Counted from the stretch's first letter, positions 33,052 through 41,859 are shown. The stretch is DNA of 64,000 nucleotides from Haloarcula hispanica ATCC 33960 (GCF_000223905.1 NC_015948.1:2108001-2172000); one strand, 5' to 3'. Numbers and translations are program-made. Notes: a model not told the origin generated them from the letters alone.

Positions 33052-35505
33052 ATGGAGAAGCCGGTCGGTGGAACGGACGAGAACGAACAAGCGGCACGCG
33101 ACACACCGGCACAGCAGTCTCCCCCTGTGCTGTTGGAGACTCTCGCCGCGCGAATGCCCGAGCCAGTGGTCGTCACCGCCGCGGACGGGGAGATACGGAC
33201 CGGGAACGATCACCTCTGTGACCTCCTCGACTCCGACCCGTCGGACGTGTTCGGGCGTCCGATAGCCGAGTTCTGCCCGGATCTGCGTGACGTTGACCTC
33301 GGAACCCACTGCAATCAGTCGCCAGGAACACCGCTGACGTCGTCGTGTTCCGCCGGCGACACGGAACGGTGGGTCGAAATCGCCTTCGAACCCCAGCAGT
33401 GGGACGGCGAGGAACTGTACCTGGGTATCGTCCACGACATCACCGAGCGCCACGAGCGGACGGAGATGCTCGAACAGTACGAACGCATCGTCGAGACCAT
33501 CGAGGACGGCATCTACACGCTCGACGAGGGGTTCACGATGCAGACGGTCAACAGCGCCGTCGAGTCGATGACCGGCTACGACAAGGACACGTTGGTCGGG
33601 TCGAACGCGACGCTACTGGCGGACGAATCCGTTATCGAGGAGGCCGCGGAGATGTCCCGGCAGTTCATCGAGGGCGAGCGCGACGTCGGGACGCTGACGA
33701 CGGACCTCAGAACCGCTGACGGGGACACGCTTCCGATAGAGACCAAGTTCACGACGTACGACCGCGAAGACGGAAGCTATCGGCAGGTCGGCGTCGTTCG
33801 GGACATCTCGGACCGGAAGCGGTTCGAGGAGACGCTCGCGGCGCTGCACGAGTCGACCAGAAAGCTGCTGCACACGGAAACCAAGACAGCCGTGGCCGAA
33901 CAGATACTCGACACGGCCGTCGACGTGCTGGAACTCCCCGACGTGGAGATCTACCTGTTCGACCGAAGCGACAACACCCTTCGCAGCGTCGGCGACGCCG
34001 AAGCGGACCGAAGCGCGTCGGTCGGGCCGGGTCAGAGCGCAGTGTGGGACGTGTTCGTGCAGGACAGCGCCGTCGAGGTCGCCCCCGGCGAAAGCATCGA
34101 CCTCGGAGCGGGACCGGTCACGGCGAACGCGAAGCGACTCTGCCTCCCGCTCGAAGACCACGGCGTGTTCTACGTCGAACTGGGCGAGCAACACAGCGAC
34201 GCCAGGACCCGAGAGATGGTGGATCTGCTCGCCGCCAGCGCGGAAGCCGCGCTTGCGCGCGTCGACCGCGAAACGACGCTCCGCGAACGCGAGGCCGAGC
34301 GCCGCGAACAGAACCGCGAACTGCGGCGGCTCAAGCAGGTCAACGCGATCATTCGACGGATCGATCAGGTGCTGGTCGAAGCGGAGACCACCGAGGAGAT
34401 CGAACAAGCCGTGTGTGACCAGTTGGCCGAATCCCAGTGGTTCTCCTTCGCCTGGATCGGCCGACAGGACGCGACGGAACTCGTCCCCAGAGCGTGGGCG
34501 GGCGACACCGCCAGCTATCTGGACGCCATCTCGCTGTCGCTGGAGCGCGAGGGCGGGCCGCCGGCCGTCCAGACTGCACAGTCCGAAGCGATGACTATCG
34601 TCCCGTCGGTGGCTGACAACCTCCGAGGCGACCATTGGCGGACGGAGGCGCTCTCCCGCGAGTTCCAGTCGGCGCTCAGCATCCCGCTCGAATACGACGA
34701 CTTCGTCTACGGTGTCCTGACGGTGTATGCCGAGCAAGAAGACGGGTTCGACGAGATGCTTCAGGAGGTGTTTGCCGAACTCGGTGAGACCATCGCGAAC
34801 GCGATACGGGAGGTCGAGTCCCGGCAACGCCGGGCGGGTGACGGCACTGTCGAACTCGAACTATCACTGTCAGCCCCGCAGTCGTTCTTGACGCACTTCT
34901 CGGATCGCGTCGGCGTCCCGGTCGTCTGTGAAGGGGCCGTCCAGCGGAGCGACGGTGCGATCCGTCTCTTCCTCGCTATCTCGGACTGCGACCCGGCTGT
35001 CGTCGAGGAGCAGATGCTGTCGATGGCTCGCGTCGACACCGCGCGAGCGATTTCGACCGACCAACTGGACGGGCTCTATGAGGTTGTCGTGACCGGCCAG
35101 ACTGTCGCGGAGACGCTACTGGAGCAGGGCGGGCGGTTGAAATCGATCCGAACGTCGACGGGCGGACTCACGGTGACAGTTGTCGTCTCGGGCGAAACTG
35201 ATGTCCGCCAGTTCGTCGAACAACTCGGCGAGCGCTACGCGGACGTCAAACTGATCGCGCGCCGTGACGGCGCACAGTCCAATGGCCAGCGGGACAGTAC
35301 AGTCCGGTCGGCGCTGGAGGAGCAACTCACCGACAGACAGCTCGAAGTACTCCAGACGGCGTATCTGAGTGGCTTCTTCGACTGGCCTCGGGAGACGACC
35401 GGCCAGGAAATCGCGGCCAGCCTGGACGTGTCACAGCCGACGGTCAACCGGCATCTCCGCGTCAGCGAGCGAAAACTGCTCGAACTCGTGTTCGGCGATA
35501 GCTGA
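33052..35505 (+). CDS. BAT-type sensor-regulator: two PAS, two GAF, BAT and HTH_10 domains
   Basis: An 817-residue cytoplasmic sensor-regulator. PAS 1 (residues 28-135, ending GIVHDITERHER) and PAS 2 (about 145-265, ending GVVRDISDRKRF) are followed by a GAF domain (270-420). A coiled linker of Glu/Arg-rich heptads leads to a second GAF (445-595) and a bacterio-opsin-activator domain (about 610-740). The HTH_10 at the C-terminus reads LTDRQLEVLQTAYLSGFFDWPRE. It shares the overall plan of the protein at 20264-23032. The signal and target genes are unknown. A HalOD1 gene follows on the same strand. Confidence 0.92.
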   Translation: MEKPVGGTDENEQAARDTPAQQSPPVLLETLAARMPEPVVVTAADGEIRTGNDHLCDLLDSDPSDVFGRPIAEFCPDLRDVDLGTHCNQSPGTPLTSSCSAGDTERWVEIAFEPQQWDGEELYLGIVHDITERHERTEMLEQYERIVETIEDGIYTLDEGFTMQTVNSAVESMTGYDKDTLVGSNATLLADESVIEEAAEMSRQFIEGERDVGTLTTDLRTADGDTLPIETKFTTYDREDGSYRQVGVVRDISDRKRFEETLAALHESTRKLLHTETKTAVAEQILDTAVDVLELPDVEIYLFDRSDNTLRSVGDAEADRSASVGPGQSAVWDVFVQDSAVEVAPGESIDLGAGPVTANAKRLCLPLEDHGVFYVELGEQHSDARTREMVDLLAASAEAALARVDRETTLREREAERREQNRELRRLKQVNAIIRRIDQVLVEAETTEEIEQAVCDQLAESQWFSFAWIGRQDATELVPRAWAGDTASYLDAISLSLEREGGPPAVQTAQSEAMTIVPSVADNLRGDHWRTEALSREFQSALSIPLEYDDFVYGVLTVYAEQEDGFDEMLQEVFAELGETIANAIREVESRQRRAGDGTVELELSLSAPQSFLTHFSDRVGVPVVCEGAVQRSDGAIRLFLAISDCDPAVVEEQMLSMARVDTARAISTDQLDGLYEVVVTGQTVAETLLEQGGRLKSIRTSTGGLTVTVVVSGETDVRQFVEQLGERYADVKLIARRDGAQSNGQRDSTVRSALEEQLTDRQLEVLQTAYLSGFFDWPRETTGQEIAASLDVSQPTVNRHLRVSERKLLELVFGDS

Positions 35506-35604
35506 GACCGTCGCTATAGTATTAGTGACCAGTCCGGCGGGCTGTATCTGTATAGCCACAATCACCTTTTCAATCACTCATCAAGGGACAAACAGCGACA
35601 AACT

Positions 35605-35904
35605 ATGTCCCAGGCAAAACTGGTCTACAGACCGACACCCAACGAACCGTTGAGCGAAACCATCGTCCACGCTGTGGCCGACACGCTGGGTATCGACCCC
35701 GTCGACCTCGATGACCGAATCAGTGACTGTATCGACCCTGATGCGCTGGACCGGCTGTTCCGTCCGGATACGGACGGCACCCCGAGCCCTGACGGGCTGG
35801 TCGTGTTCAGTATGGCTGGCTGTCGTATCGAAGTCGAAGGGAACCGTTCGGTGCTGGTGACACCGTCCCGCGACGTCTCGGCGGCAACTGGACTCGAAGC
35901 GTAA
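35605..35904 (+). CDS. HalOD1-domain protein
   Basis: A 99-residue protein matching the halobacterial output domain 1 pattern: SETIVHAVADTLGIDPVDLDD near the N-terminus and GLVVFSMAGCRIEVEGNRSVLVTP near the C-terminus. HalOD1 units are often fused to or encoded beside PAS/response-regulator proteins. Here it stands 99 nt downstream of a BAT-type regulator on the same strand, and may be its output partner. No catalytic residues are known for the domain. Confidence 0.83.
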   Translation: MSQAKLVYRPTPNEPLSETIVHAVADTLGIDPVDLDDRISDCIDPDALDRLFRPDTDGTPSPDGLVVFSMAGCRIEVEGNRSVLVTPSRDVSAATGLEA

Positions 35905-36167
35905 CTCGACTCCGTGTGCGGGTGTTCTGCTGGCGCTGTGTACCCTTACCCGTGGCCCTCGTCAAGAGGTGCATTATTGTCGCCTTATTTTCCTCACTCA
36001 TTTGAATATCATTGAGAAAGTTCAGTAAGCAGATATTTCCTTTGCAGTAGCAATTGAAAAACTGGTACGTAACTTGGAGTAAAATTGTGTAAGTATACCG
36101 TTAATAGCACATTACCAGCACCCTACAGGTCAGTACCACTATAAGCGCAACTTCGCCTCTCGAATGT

Positions 36168-36332
36168 ATGGACCTCGGACACCAACTGATCGAAACCGGC
36201 TCGCAGTCGGGCAAGAGCGTCGAGGCAGTGACCGGCCAATCTGAAGAAGTAGAATCACCCAAAAGTCGGTTAATCAAACATTATTCCACTGCCGAGATGC
36301 AGGGTGCAAGCGTTGGGGGACAGTCACAATGA
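36168..36332 (+). CDS. 54-residue protein overlapping the terpene-synthase-like gene
   Basis: A small ORF, MDLGHQLIETGSQSGKSVEA, continuing to 54 residues with a polar Ser/Lys/Gln-rich end and no membrane segment or cysteines. Support: ATAAGC at about 36139-36144 is centred 27-28 nt before its ATG, giving a leaderless transcript that starts with this gene. Its TGA overlaps the next ATG by 4 nt (ATGA). A purine-rich GGGGGA in its last codons lies before the next start. It could be a real small partner protein of the terpene-synthase-like enzyme or a translated leader that sets its expression. I recognise no homologue. Confidence 0.6.
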   Translation: MDLGHQLIETGSQSGKSVEAVTGQSEEVESPKSRLIKHYSTAEMQGASVGGQSQ

Positions 36333-37297
36333 GTGTTGAGTCACCCTCGGTCGATACACAGGACCTTCTCGAAGAGGTTCGGACGACCAGTCTCCCCGAC
36401 CGGGTTGCAGAACTGGCAGACGAGTACGAGCGGGTCTGTGGCGAGCGTGACCGGTTCCTCTGGCAGTGGATCTACTCGCTGTTCCCCGAGTTCACGCTCT
36501 CCTCCGTCCACCCGGACCACGCAGACCACGTCCGGACGCAGAAGACGGTACTCACGATGTACGTCACGATTCTGGATGACATCGTCGAGAACGACGGGGA
36601 CCGAGACACCTTCGAAGAGGCCCGACGACTCGTGCAGGATCCGTCGTCCGTTGACCCGAGCCGTGCGGCGGTAAGCGAGGAATATTTCTCCTTTATCGAG
36701 CGTGTGTGGCGAGAGTTCGAGGGGGGACTAGCTGACGCGCCCCGGGTCGACGAGTTCTACGACGTGTTCACCTACGATATGCGACAGACGCTGAACGCGA
36801 TGGATTACAGCGCCGTCGTCAACGAGAACCCACGGATTGCGAACCTCAGCGGGGCCGAAACATACGGGGCACATAACATGGTAATGTTCCCCTACGCGGC
36901 CGTTGACCTCATGTATTCGCCGGAATTCGAACTCGCCGATTACGGCACGGTCCGGGACCTGATCTGGGACCTGCAAGAAATGGCCCGCATCGGCAACTGG
37001 CTCACGACCTGGGAACGAGAAGTCAGGGTGGGAGACTACACCGCGGGAATCGTCGTGCTGGCCCTTCAAGAAGGGTTCGTCACTCCCGAAGAACTGGAAA
37101 ACCCTGACGGAAAGGCCGAACTCATCGACAAAATCAAAGCCGAACAGTTCGAGGCCCGGTTCCGGGACCGGTGGGCCGACATCTACCAGTCCGTGCGCGA
37201 CCGCGAGTTCGACACGGACAGCGTCGACCTCGACGCGCTGGTGGAGGGCATGGAAACCGTGTTCCAGTACCACGAAGCCAGCCGCGGACACAAGTAA
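36329..37297 (+). CDS. Class I terpene-synthase-like protein
   Basis: A 322-residue all-helical soluble protein with both metal-binding motifs of class I terpene synthases. The aspartate-rich DDIVEND lies at residues 83-89. The NSE-type motif is N223-x3-T227-x3-E231 (NWLTTWERE), with the usual basic residue before the last Glu. The motifs are 140 residues apart, as in bacterial terpene synthases. Between them, SGAETYGAHNMVMFPYAAVD resembles the helix-G effector region. This predicts Mg-dependent ionisation of a prenyl diphosphate and cyclisation, but substrate and product are unknown. No prenyl diphosphate synthase or P450 gene is adjacent. The small gene upstream overlaps it by 4 nt. Confidence 0.75.
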   Translation: MSVESPSVDTQDLLEEVRTTSLPDRVAELADEYERVCGERDRFLWQWIYSLFPEFTLSSVHPDHADHVRTQKTVLTMYVTILDDIVENDGDRDTFEEARRLVQDPSSVDPSRAAVSEEYFSFIERVWREFEGGLADAPRVDEFYDVFTYDMRQTLNAMDYSAVVNENPRIANLSGAETYGAHNMVMFPYAAVDLMYSPEFELADYGTVRDLIWDLQEMARIGNWLTTWEREVRVGDYTAGIVVLALQEGFVTPEELENPDGKAELIDKIKAEQFEARFRDRWADIYQSVRDREFDTDSVDLDALVEGMETVFQYHEASRGHK

Positions 37298-37371
37298 GAA
37301 CACGACTTTTCGTGGTCCGCGGAGAGGACCGGCCTGATTCTGCGCGCCTGAGATAGGTAGCTGCCGTGCGG

Positions 37372-38916
37372 TCAGTCGTCGGCGACGAGCGGGTCCTCGT
37401 CGTCGGTGACGAGGCGGTCCATCGCGTCGACCATCGCGCGCACGGACGCCCGTGTGATGTCAGAGTCGCTGGCGGAGACGACGACGTGGTCGTCGCCGCG
37501 CGACATCTCGATTTCGACCGTGACGAGCGCGTCCGTTCCGCCGGTGATGGCGTCGACGTGGTAGTCTTCGAGCGTCGCGTCGGCGGTGTGGGACAGCGCC
37601 ACCTCGGCGGCGTTCATCGCGGCGTCGACCGGCCCGGAGCCGACCGCTGCCTCCTTGCGTTCCTCGCCGTCGACCGCGAGTCGGACGCTCGCCGTCGGCG
37701 TGTCGGAACCGGAAACGGCGGTCAGGCCGAGCAGTTCGACCCGGCGGTCGCGCGCGTCGCCGGTCACCTCGTCGGCGATGGTCAGCAGGTCGGCGTCGGT
37801 GACGCGCTTGCCGCGGTCGCCGATCTCCTTGACGCGGCTGACGATTTCCGAGAGCTGGTCATCGGTGACCTCGACATCGTGCTCGTCGAGGGCGGCCTCG
37901 ACACCGGCTCGGCCCGCGTGTTTGCCGAGTGCGAGGCGGCGCTCGCGGCCCACTTTCTCCGGCGGGTACGGCTCGTACATCGAGTCGTCCTTGAGCGTGC
38001 CGTCGGTGTGGATACCGGACTCGTGGGTGAAGGCGTTCTCGCCGACGACCGCCTTGTTGGGAGCCAGCGGGATGCCGGTCCGGTTGGCGATGAGCTGGGC
38101 GAGGTCGTACACCTCGGTCAGGGCCATCGACTCGACGCCGTACCCGTGGTCAAGCGCGATAGCGACCTCTTCGAGGGCGACGTTGCCGGCGCGCTCGCCG
38201 ATGCCGTTTATCGTCCCGTGGACGAGGTCTGCACCTGCCGCGATGGAGACCAGGGCGTTCGTCACTGCGAGCCCCAGGTCGTCGTGGGTGTGGGTACTGA
38301 CTGGGCCCAGGTCGGAGAGCCGGGAGACGCATTCGAGTGCGCGGTCCGGCGTCGCGTGACCGACGGTGTCGGCCCAGCAGATGCGGTCCGCGCCGGCCTC
38401 GACGGCGGCTCCGAGCAGTTCTTCGAGGTAGTCCAGGTCGGCTCGCGAGCCGTCCTCGCCGATGACCTCGACCCAGAGCCCGTGGTCGGCGGCGTACTCC
38501 ACCAGTTCGACAGTGTTGTCGACGTTCTCGGACTTGGACGTGCCGACCTTCTGCTCGACGTGCTTGTCGCTGGCCGGAACGACGAGATTGATGCCATCGA
38601 CACCACAGTCGAGTGCGAGATCGATATCGTTCCGGATACCGCGACAGAAGCTAGTGACGGTACCGTCGAGGTCGAGCCCCGCGACGCGAGAGATCGTCTC
38701 GCGCTCGCCGGGGCCGGTACAGGCGCTCCCGGCTTCGATGACATCGATACGGGCCGCGTCGAGCGAGCGGGCGATATCGGCCTTGTCGTCCGGCGTCAGC
38801 GACACGCCGGGGGCTTGCTCACCGTCGCGAAGTGTCGTGTCGAGAAACTGTACCTCACCGACATCTGAGAGCGCACGCATCGCTGGGTGCCCCTCGAACA
38901 ATGTGTTCTGACTCAC
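37372..38916 (-). CDS. 2-isopropylmalate synthase / (R)-citramalate synthase
   Basis: A DRE-TIM metallolyase-type condensing enzyme of 514 residues for leucine (LeuA) or isoleucine (CimA) synthesis. It shows FLDTTLRDGEQAPGVSLT, the metal-binding STHTHDDLGLAVTNALVS, and HGTINGIGERAGNVALEEV. A C-terminal LeuA-type regulatory domain starts at about residue 385. I cannot decide between LeuA and CimA by eye. The start used is GTG 38916 (SQNTLFEGHPAMRALS): GGAG lies 8 nt before it. The frame is also open to GTG 38940, and ATG 38880 is possible. A leaderless 23-codon ORF precedes it. Confidence 0.9.
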   Translation of the reverse strand: MSQNTLFEGHPAMRALSDVGEVQFLDTTLRDGEQAPGVSLTPDDKADIARSLDAARIDVIEAGSACTGPGERETISRVAGLDLDGTVTSFCRGIRNDIDLALDCGVDGINLVVPASDKHVEQKVGTSKSENVDNTVELVEYAADHGLWVEVIGEDGSRADLDYLEELLGAAVEAGADRICWADTVGHATPDRALECVSRLSDLGPVSTHTHDDLGLAVTNALVSIAAGADLVHGTINGIGERAGNVALEEVAIALDHGYGVESMALTEVYDLAQLIANRTGIPLAPNKAVVGENAFTHESGIHTDGTLKDDSMYEPYPPEKVGRERRLALGKHAGRAGVEAALDEHDVEVTDDQLSEIVSRVKEIGDRGKRVTDADLLTIADEVTGDARDRRVELLGLTAVSGSDTPTASVRLAVDGEERKEAAVGSGPVDAAMNAAEVALSHTADATLEDYHVDAITGGTDALVTVEIEMSRGDDHVVVSASDSDITRASVRAMVDAMDRLVTDDEDPLVADD

Positions 38917-38929
38917 AGAAGATGCTCCA

Positions 38930-39001
38930 TCACGCGCCACGAATTTCGCGGCCAGCCGCCTCGCGGCGACTTCCTCTATCCTCCGTCGGGTATTCCGACA
39001 T
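38930..39001 (-). CDS. Possible leaderless 23-codon leader ORF before leuA/cimA
   Basis: The TATA-like CTTTTAGA (39028-39035, minus strand) is centred about 30 nt before the ATG at 39001, which opens a 23-codon ORF beginning MSEYPTEDRG and ending in TGA at 38930-38932. The enzyme gene starts 13 nt later (GTG 38916), after a GGAG element. The peptide has no leucine and one isoleucine codon, so classical attenuation is unlikely. Translational coupling or re-initiation is a better guess. Whether the peptide matters is unknown. Confidence 0.38.
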   Translation of the reverse strand: MSEYPTEDRGSRREAAGREIRGA

Positions 39002-39076
39002 AGTGGTGTCTACTCTACTCTTCACGGTCTAAAAGGTGACGGAACTGATTACCACGACCCATGCTATTGAGACTCG

Positions 39077-39421
39077 TTATTCAAGACGGACCGTATCGCC
39101 CTCGGAAACGTCCGACGCCGCGCCACCGGGCAGTTCGATGACAGTATCCGCGTTCGCGTAGCCGACCGAGCGCCAGGGCTGTAGGGTTTCGACGGCCTGG
39201 ACCTCCTCGTCGACGAGCCAGAGCACGTCGAGTGGGAACCGGACGAACAGCATATGGATGAACTGTCGGCTCGCGCGGTCGAAGGGGAAGACCAGCGCGT
39301 AGTCGTCGGGAATCGACGACCGGAACATCAGCCCCCGGCCCTGTTCGAGCATCGACTCGGCGTACTCCACCTCCGTCGCGAGGGAGCGAGCCGCGCCGTC
39401 GGGGTCGTGGACGAGACGCAT
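39077..39421 (-). CDS. DUF192 family protein
   Basis: A 114-residue protein of the DUF192 family: TEVEYAESMLEQGRGLMFRSSIPDDYALVFPFD, then FIHMLFVRFPLDVLWLVDEEVQAVETLQPW and a final IELPGGAASDVSEGDTVRL (each named as a region). The family has a small beta fold of unknown biochemical function, often exported in bacteria; here there is no signal peptide. The ATG at 39421 is preferred over 39448 because ACTTTTTGCC (about 39446-39455) is centred 27 nt upstream. Confidence 0.88.
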   Translation of the reverse strand: MRLVHDPDGAARSLATEVEYAESMLEQGRGLMFRSSIPDDYALVFPFDRASRQFIHMLFVRFPLDVLWLVDEEVQAVETLQPWRSVGYANADTVIELPGGAASDVSEGDTVRLE

Positions 39422-39503
39422 ACCACCGCGGAAGTCGTAGGCAGGCAAAAAGTCTTCTGTCGGAACGGAGGGTTTGAGGGGGCACGGCCACTCACTATGT
39501 CAC

Positions 39504-40052
39504 ATGGAGAAGGCTCCCGGGGGGACGTCCGTCGGCGTCGACGACCCATACGACCACGTCCAGCGGTGTGACTTCGTCACCGGCGAGGGGAAGTGTCGCT
39601 GGGCGCGCGAACACGGCCACCACGACCCCGAGTTCGCCAACACCCGTAGTGCCGACGACTTTCGCTGTCCGGCAGCGATTGCACCCGATGACGCGGACGC
39701 AGACGCGGAGCCGGAATGGGATTGGGTCGACTGCCCGCATTTCCGCTCTCGGAACCACGACCGGGAGTGTGTTCGTTGCGGACTTGAAGAGCGACGGATG
39801 GCCCACTCTGCGGACCGACCGCTGCTAGAGGAACACCACCTCTCGTACCGCGAAGGCGGCAACGAGCTATCACACGAAATAACGGTCTTTCTCTGCCGGT
39901 GGTGTCACGCGAAGATCCACCAGTCGTGGGCGCGGCTCGACGACGACGCAAACCCGGACCCTGAAGCCATTGCACAGCGGGAACAGCGCCGCTCTAAGGA
40001 GCAATCCGAACTGGGGTTTGAATCGGCTGCCGACCGCTACGACGACTCGTAG
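39504..40052 (+). CDS. HNH-like zinc protein of a haloarchaeal family
   Basis: A 182-residue protein. The C-terminal half has an HNH-nuclease-like core: EEHHLSYREGGNELSHEITVFLCRWCHAKIHQSW, with the His pair, the Asn, and the CRWCHAKIH zinc/metal element (residues about 113-146). A CVRCGLEE knuckle precedes it at about residue 93. The N-terminal part has CDFVTGEGKCRW and histidine-rich segments. It resembles the haloarchaeal family I know as DUF7097. A nuclease function is inferred from the core only. The ATG at 39504 is preferred over the upstream open frame. Confidence 0.78.
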   Translation: MEKAPGGTSVGVDDPYDHVQRCDFVTGEGKCRWAREHGHHDPEFANTRSADDFRCPAAIAPDDADADAEPEWDWVDCPHFRSRNHDRECVRCGLEERRMAHSADRPLLEEHHLSYREGGNELSHEITVFLCRWCHAKIHQSWARLDDDANPDPEAIAQREQRRSKEQSELGFESAADRYDDS

Positions 40053-40060
40053 CCCCACTC

Positions 40061-40080
40061 GATTATCAAACCCGATAATC
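40061..40080. repeat. Inverted repeat GATTATC-N6-GATAATC
   Basis: A perfect 7-bp dyad, 11 nt after the stop of the HNH-like gene and 12-15 nt before the GGATAAGT box of the histidine-kinase gene. ACT and AGT extend the symmetry outward with one unpaired base. It could act as terminator hairpin for the first gene or as an operator for the second. Confidence 0.5.
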
Positions 40081-40123
40081 AGTGGCAGACGGATAAGTAG
40101 GAACACAGTAACTGATTAGTATA

Positions 40124-41221
40124 GTGACCTCTCCGGCGCTCACGAAGCAGTCGCTGGGGACGGGATATGTCGTCGCAACGGGTTTCGTGATTTCCGGCGC
40201 GTTACTTGCCCACGGCATGTCTATCGTCCGGCCGTCCCCGATAGACGTGGTCATCCTCAGCGTGGGGTTGACACCGGCGCTAGCCCTGGTAGCCGCGAAC
40301 TACTGGCTCCCGGTGAGCGGACTGTCCGGAGATCAGATATGGACTGCCGCGGAGTGGTGCGGACTGGGCATCGCGCTGTTTACGCTCATCAAAATCGTCG
40401 TGCTGCTCGCCCCAGTACCGCAGTCCTCGATGATCCCGTCGATACTCGCAAGCGGGGTCGCAGTCGGCGGGTTTGGCGGGGTTCTGTTCGGGTGGCTGCT
40501 GGAGCTCCGGCGGTCCCGGCGCAGACTCACCCAGAGCAACGAGGTGTTGTTTCGAGTGCTCAGGCACGACCTCCGGAACGACCTCAACGTCGCACTCGGG
40601 CACCTCGGCGAACTGCAGCGGGAGACAGCAGAGCGTGGCGACTCCAAGTCGCGTGCGCACGTCGAGCAGTTGAACGGTACTATCGACGATATCATCGCCA
40701 CTACGGAGAAGGCGAGGCAGATAGAGTTCGCGTTCGACGCGGACCGTCGCGCACAGCAACCGATCGACCTCGTGCCGTGTGTCAGAGAACAGGCGAAAAA
40801 AATCACGCAATCGCACCCGGAGACAACTGTTGAACTCGACCTCCCGGAGCAGTCGAAGGTGTACGCCGACTGGATGCTCGACACTGTGCTTCGGAACGTC
40901 ATCGAAAATGCGGTCGTTCACTGCGAAAATACCCCGACGCTGTATATCTCAGTCGAAGAGCACGGCCGAACCGTGTTCGTTCACGTCGGCGATAACTGTC
41001 CGTCGATTCCACAGCACGAACGAGATGTCCTCAATAGCGGCGTGGAAACGCAACTGTGCCATTCAAAGGGGATCGGGCTCTGGCTGACGACGTGGATCGT
41101 CGAGAGTTACGGCGGGGCAGTACACCTCACGACCTCGGACGGCGGCAACACCGTGACGCTGGAACTGCGTGGCCCGACAGTTCTCGACGGGGTTCGCCAA
41201 ACCCTTCGAGAGTGGCCCTGA
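40124..41221 (+). CDS. Membrane sensor histidine kinase
   Basis: A 365-residue kinase. Four N-terminal membrane helices (about residues 13-30, 38-57, 72-93 and 100-122) form a sensor without a large external domain. The HisKA motif VLRHDLRNDLNVALGHLGEL has the phospho-accepting His at about residue 148. HATPase motifs follow: N box NVIENAVVH, a G1-like DNCPSI, and KGIGLWLTTWIVESYGGAV. The start is GTG 40124, 28 nt after GGATAAGTAGG, so leaderless. No response regulator is adjacent; the partner is unknown. Confidence 0.92.
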   Translation: MTSPALTKQSLGTGYVVATGFVISGALLAHGMSIVRPSPIDVVILSVGLTPALALVAANYWLPVSGLSGDQIWTAAEWCGLGIALFTLIKIVVLLAPVPQSSMIPSILASGVAVGGFGGVLFGWLLELRRSRRRLTQSNEVLFRVLRHDLRNDLNVALGHLGELQRETAERGDSKSRAHVEQLNGTIDDIIATTEKARQIEFAFDADRRAQQPIDLVPCVREQAKKITQSHPETTVELDLPEQSKVYADWMLDTVLRNVIENAVVHCENTPTLYISVEEHGRTVFVHVGDNCPSIPQHERDVLNSGVETQLCHSKGIGLWLTTWIVESYGGAVHLTTSDGGNTVTLELRGPTVLDGVRQTLREWP

Positions 41222-41289
41222 AACCGGACGCGGGGGAACCGTCGACCGCATCAGGAGATATATACGCCTTCGTAGCCTTCGCGTCAGTA

Positions 41290-41859
41290 ATGACCCGAAT
41301 CGACGTTATCGACAATCACGGACAGTTCACACATCTGGAGCAGCGCGCGCTCCGGGACATGGGCGTCGACGTCTCACTCAGGGACAACACGACCCCGCCG
41401 GAGGAGATCGACGCCGACGGCATCGTCCTTTCGGGCGGCCCGGACATGGACGATATCGGGAACTGTCCCGAGTACCTCGACCTCGACGTTCCAGTGCTCG
41501 GCATCTGTCTGGGAATGCAACTCATCGCCGACGAACTCGGCGGCCGAGTCGGCGGCGGCGAGTACGGCGGCTACGCGGACGTGACGGTGGACATCCTCGA
41601 TGATGACGACCCGCTGCTCGGCTCGCTGTATCCCGAAACGCGTGTGTGGGCCAGCCACGCTGACGAAGTGAAGGAAGTCCCGCCCGGATTCGAGCGGACC
41701 GCGACCTCCGATGTCTGTGGCGTCGAGGCGATGAGCAACACAGACGAAGCGATATACGGCGTCCAGTGGCATCCAGAGGTCGCTCACACCGAAGAGGGCG
41801 AGGAAGTGTTCGAGAACTTCCTGTCGGTCTGTGACCAGCAGTCTGTCGCTCGCCAGTAA
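41290..41859 (+). CDS. guaAA: GMP synthase, glutamine amidotransferase subunit
   Basis: The 189-residue class I amidotransferase subunit of archaeal two-subunit GMP synthase; it supplies ammonia for XMP to GMP. The nucleophile is the Cys in LGICLGMQLIA (near residue 79). The catalytic His and Glu are in GVQWHPEVAHT, and VLSGGP precedes the oxyanion region. TATATA at about 41254-41262 is well placed for the ATG at 41290. The PP-loop subunit GuaAB is not in the window, as is usual in archaea. Confidence 0.95.
   Translation: MTRIDVIDNHGQFTHLEQRALRDMGVDVSLRDNTTPPEEIDADGIVLSGGPDMDDIGNCPEYLDLDVPVLGICLGMQLIADELGGRVGGGEYGGYADVTVDILDDDDPLLGSLYPETRVWASHADEVKEVPPGFERTATSDVCGVEAMSNTDEAIYGVQWHPEVAHTEEGEEVFENFLSVCDQQSVARQ

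Noticed and set aside
37366-38868. A 500-codon plus-strand ORF opposite leuA/cimA
   Set aside because: Antisense shadow. The minus-strand frame has unmistakable LeuA-family motifs.
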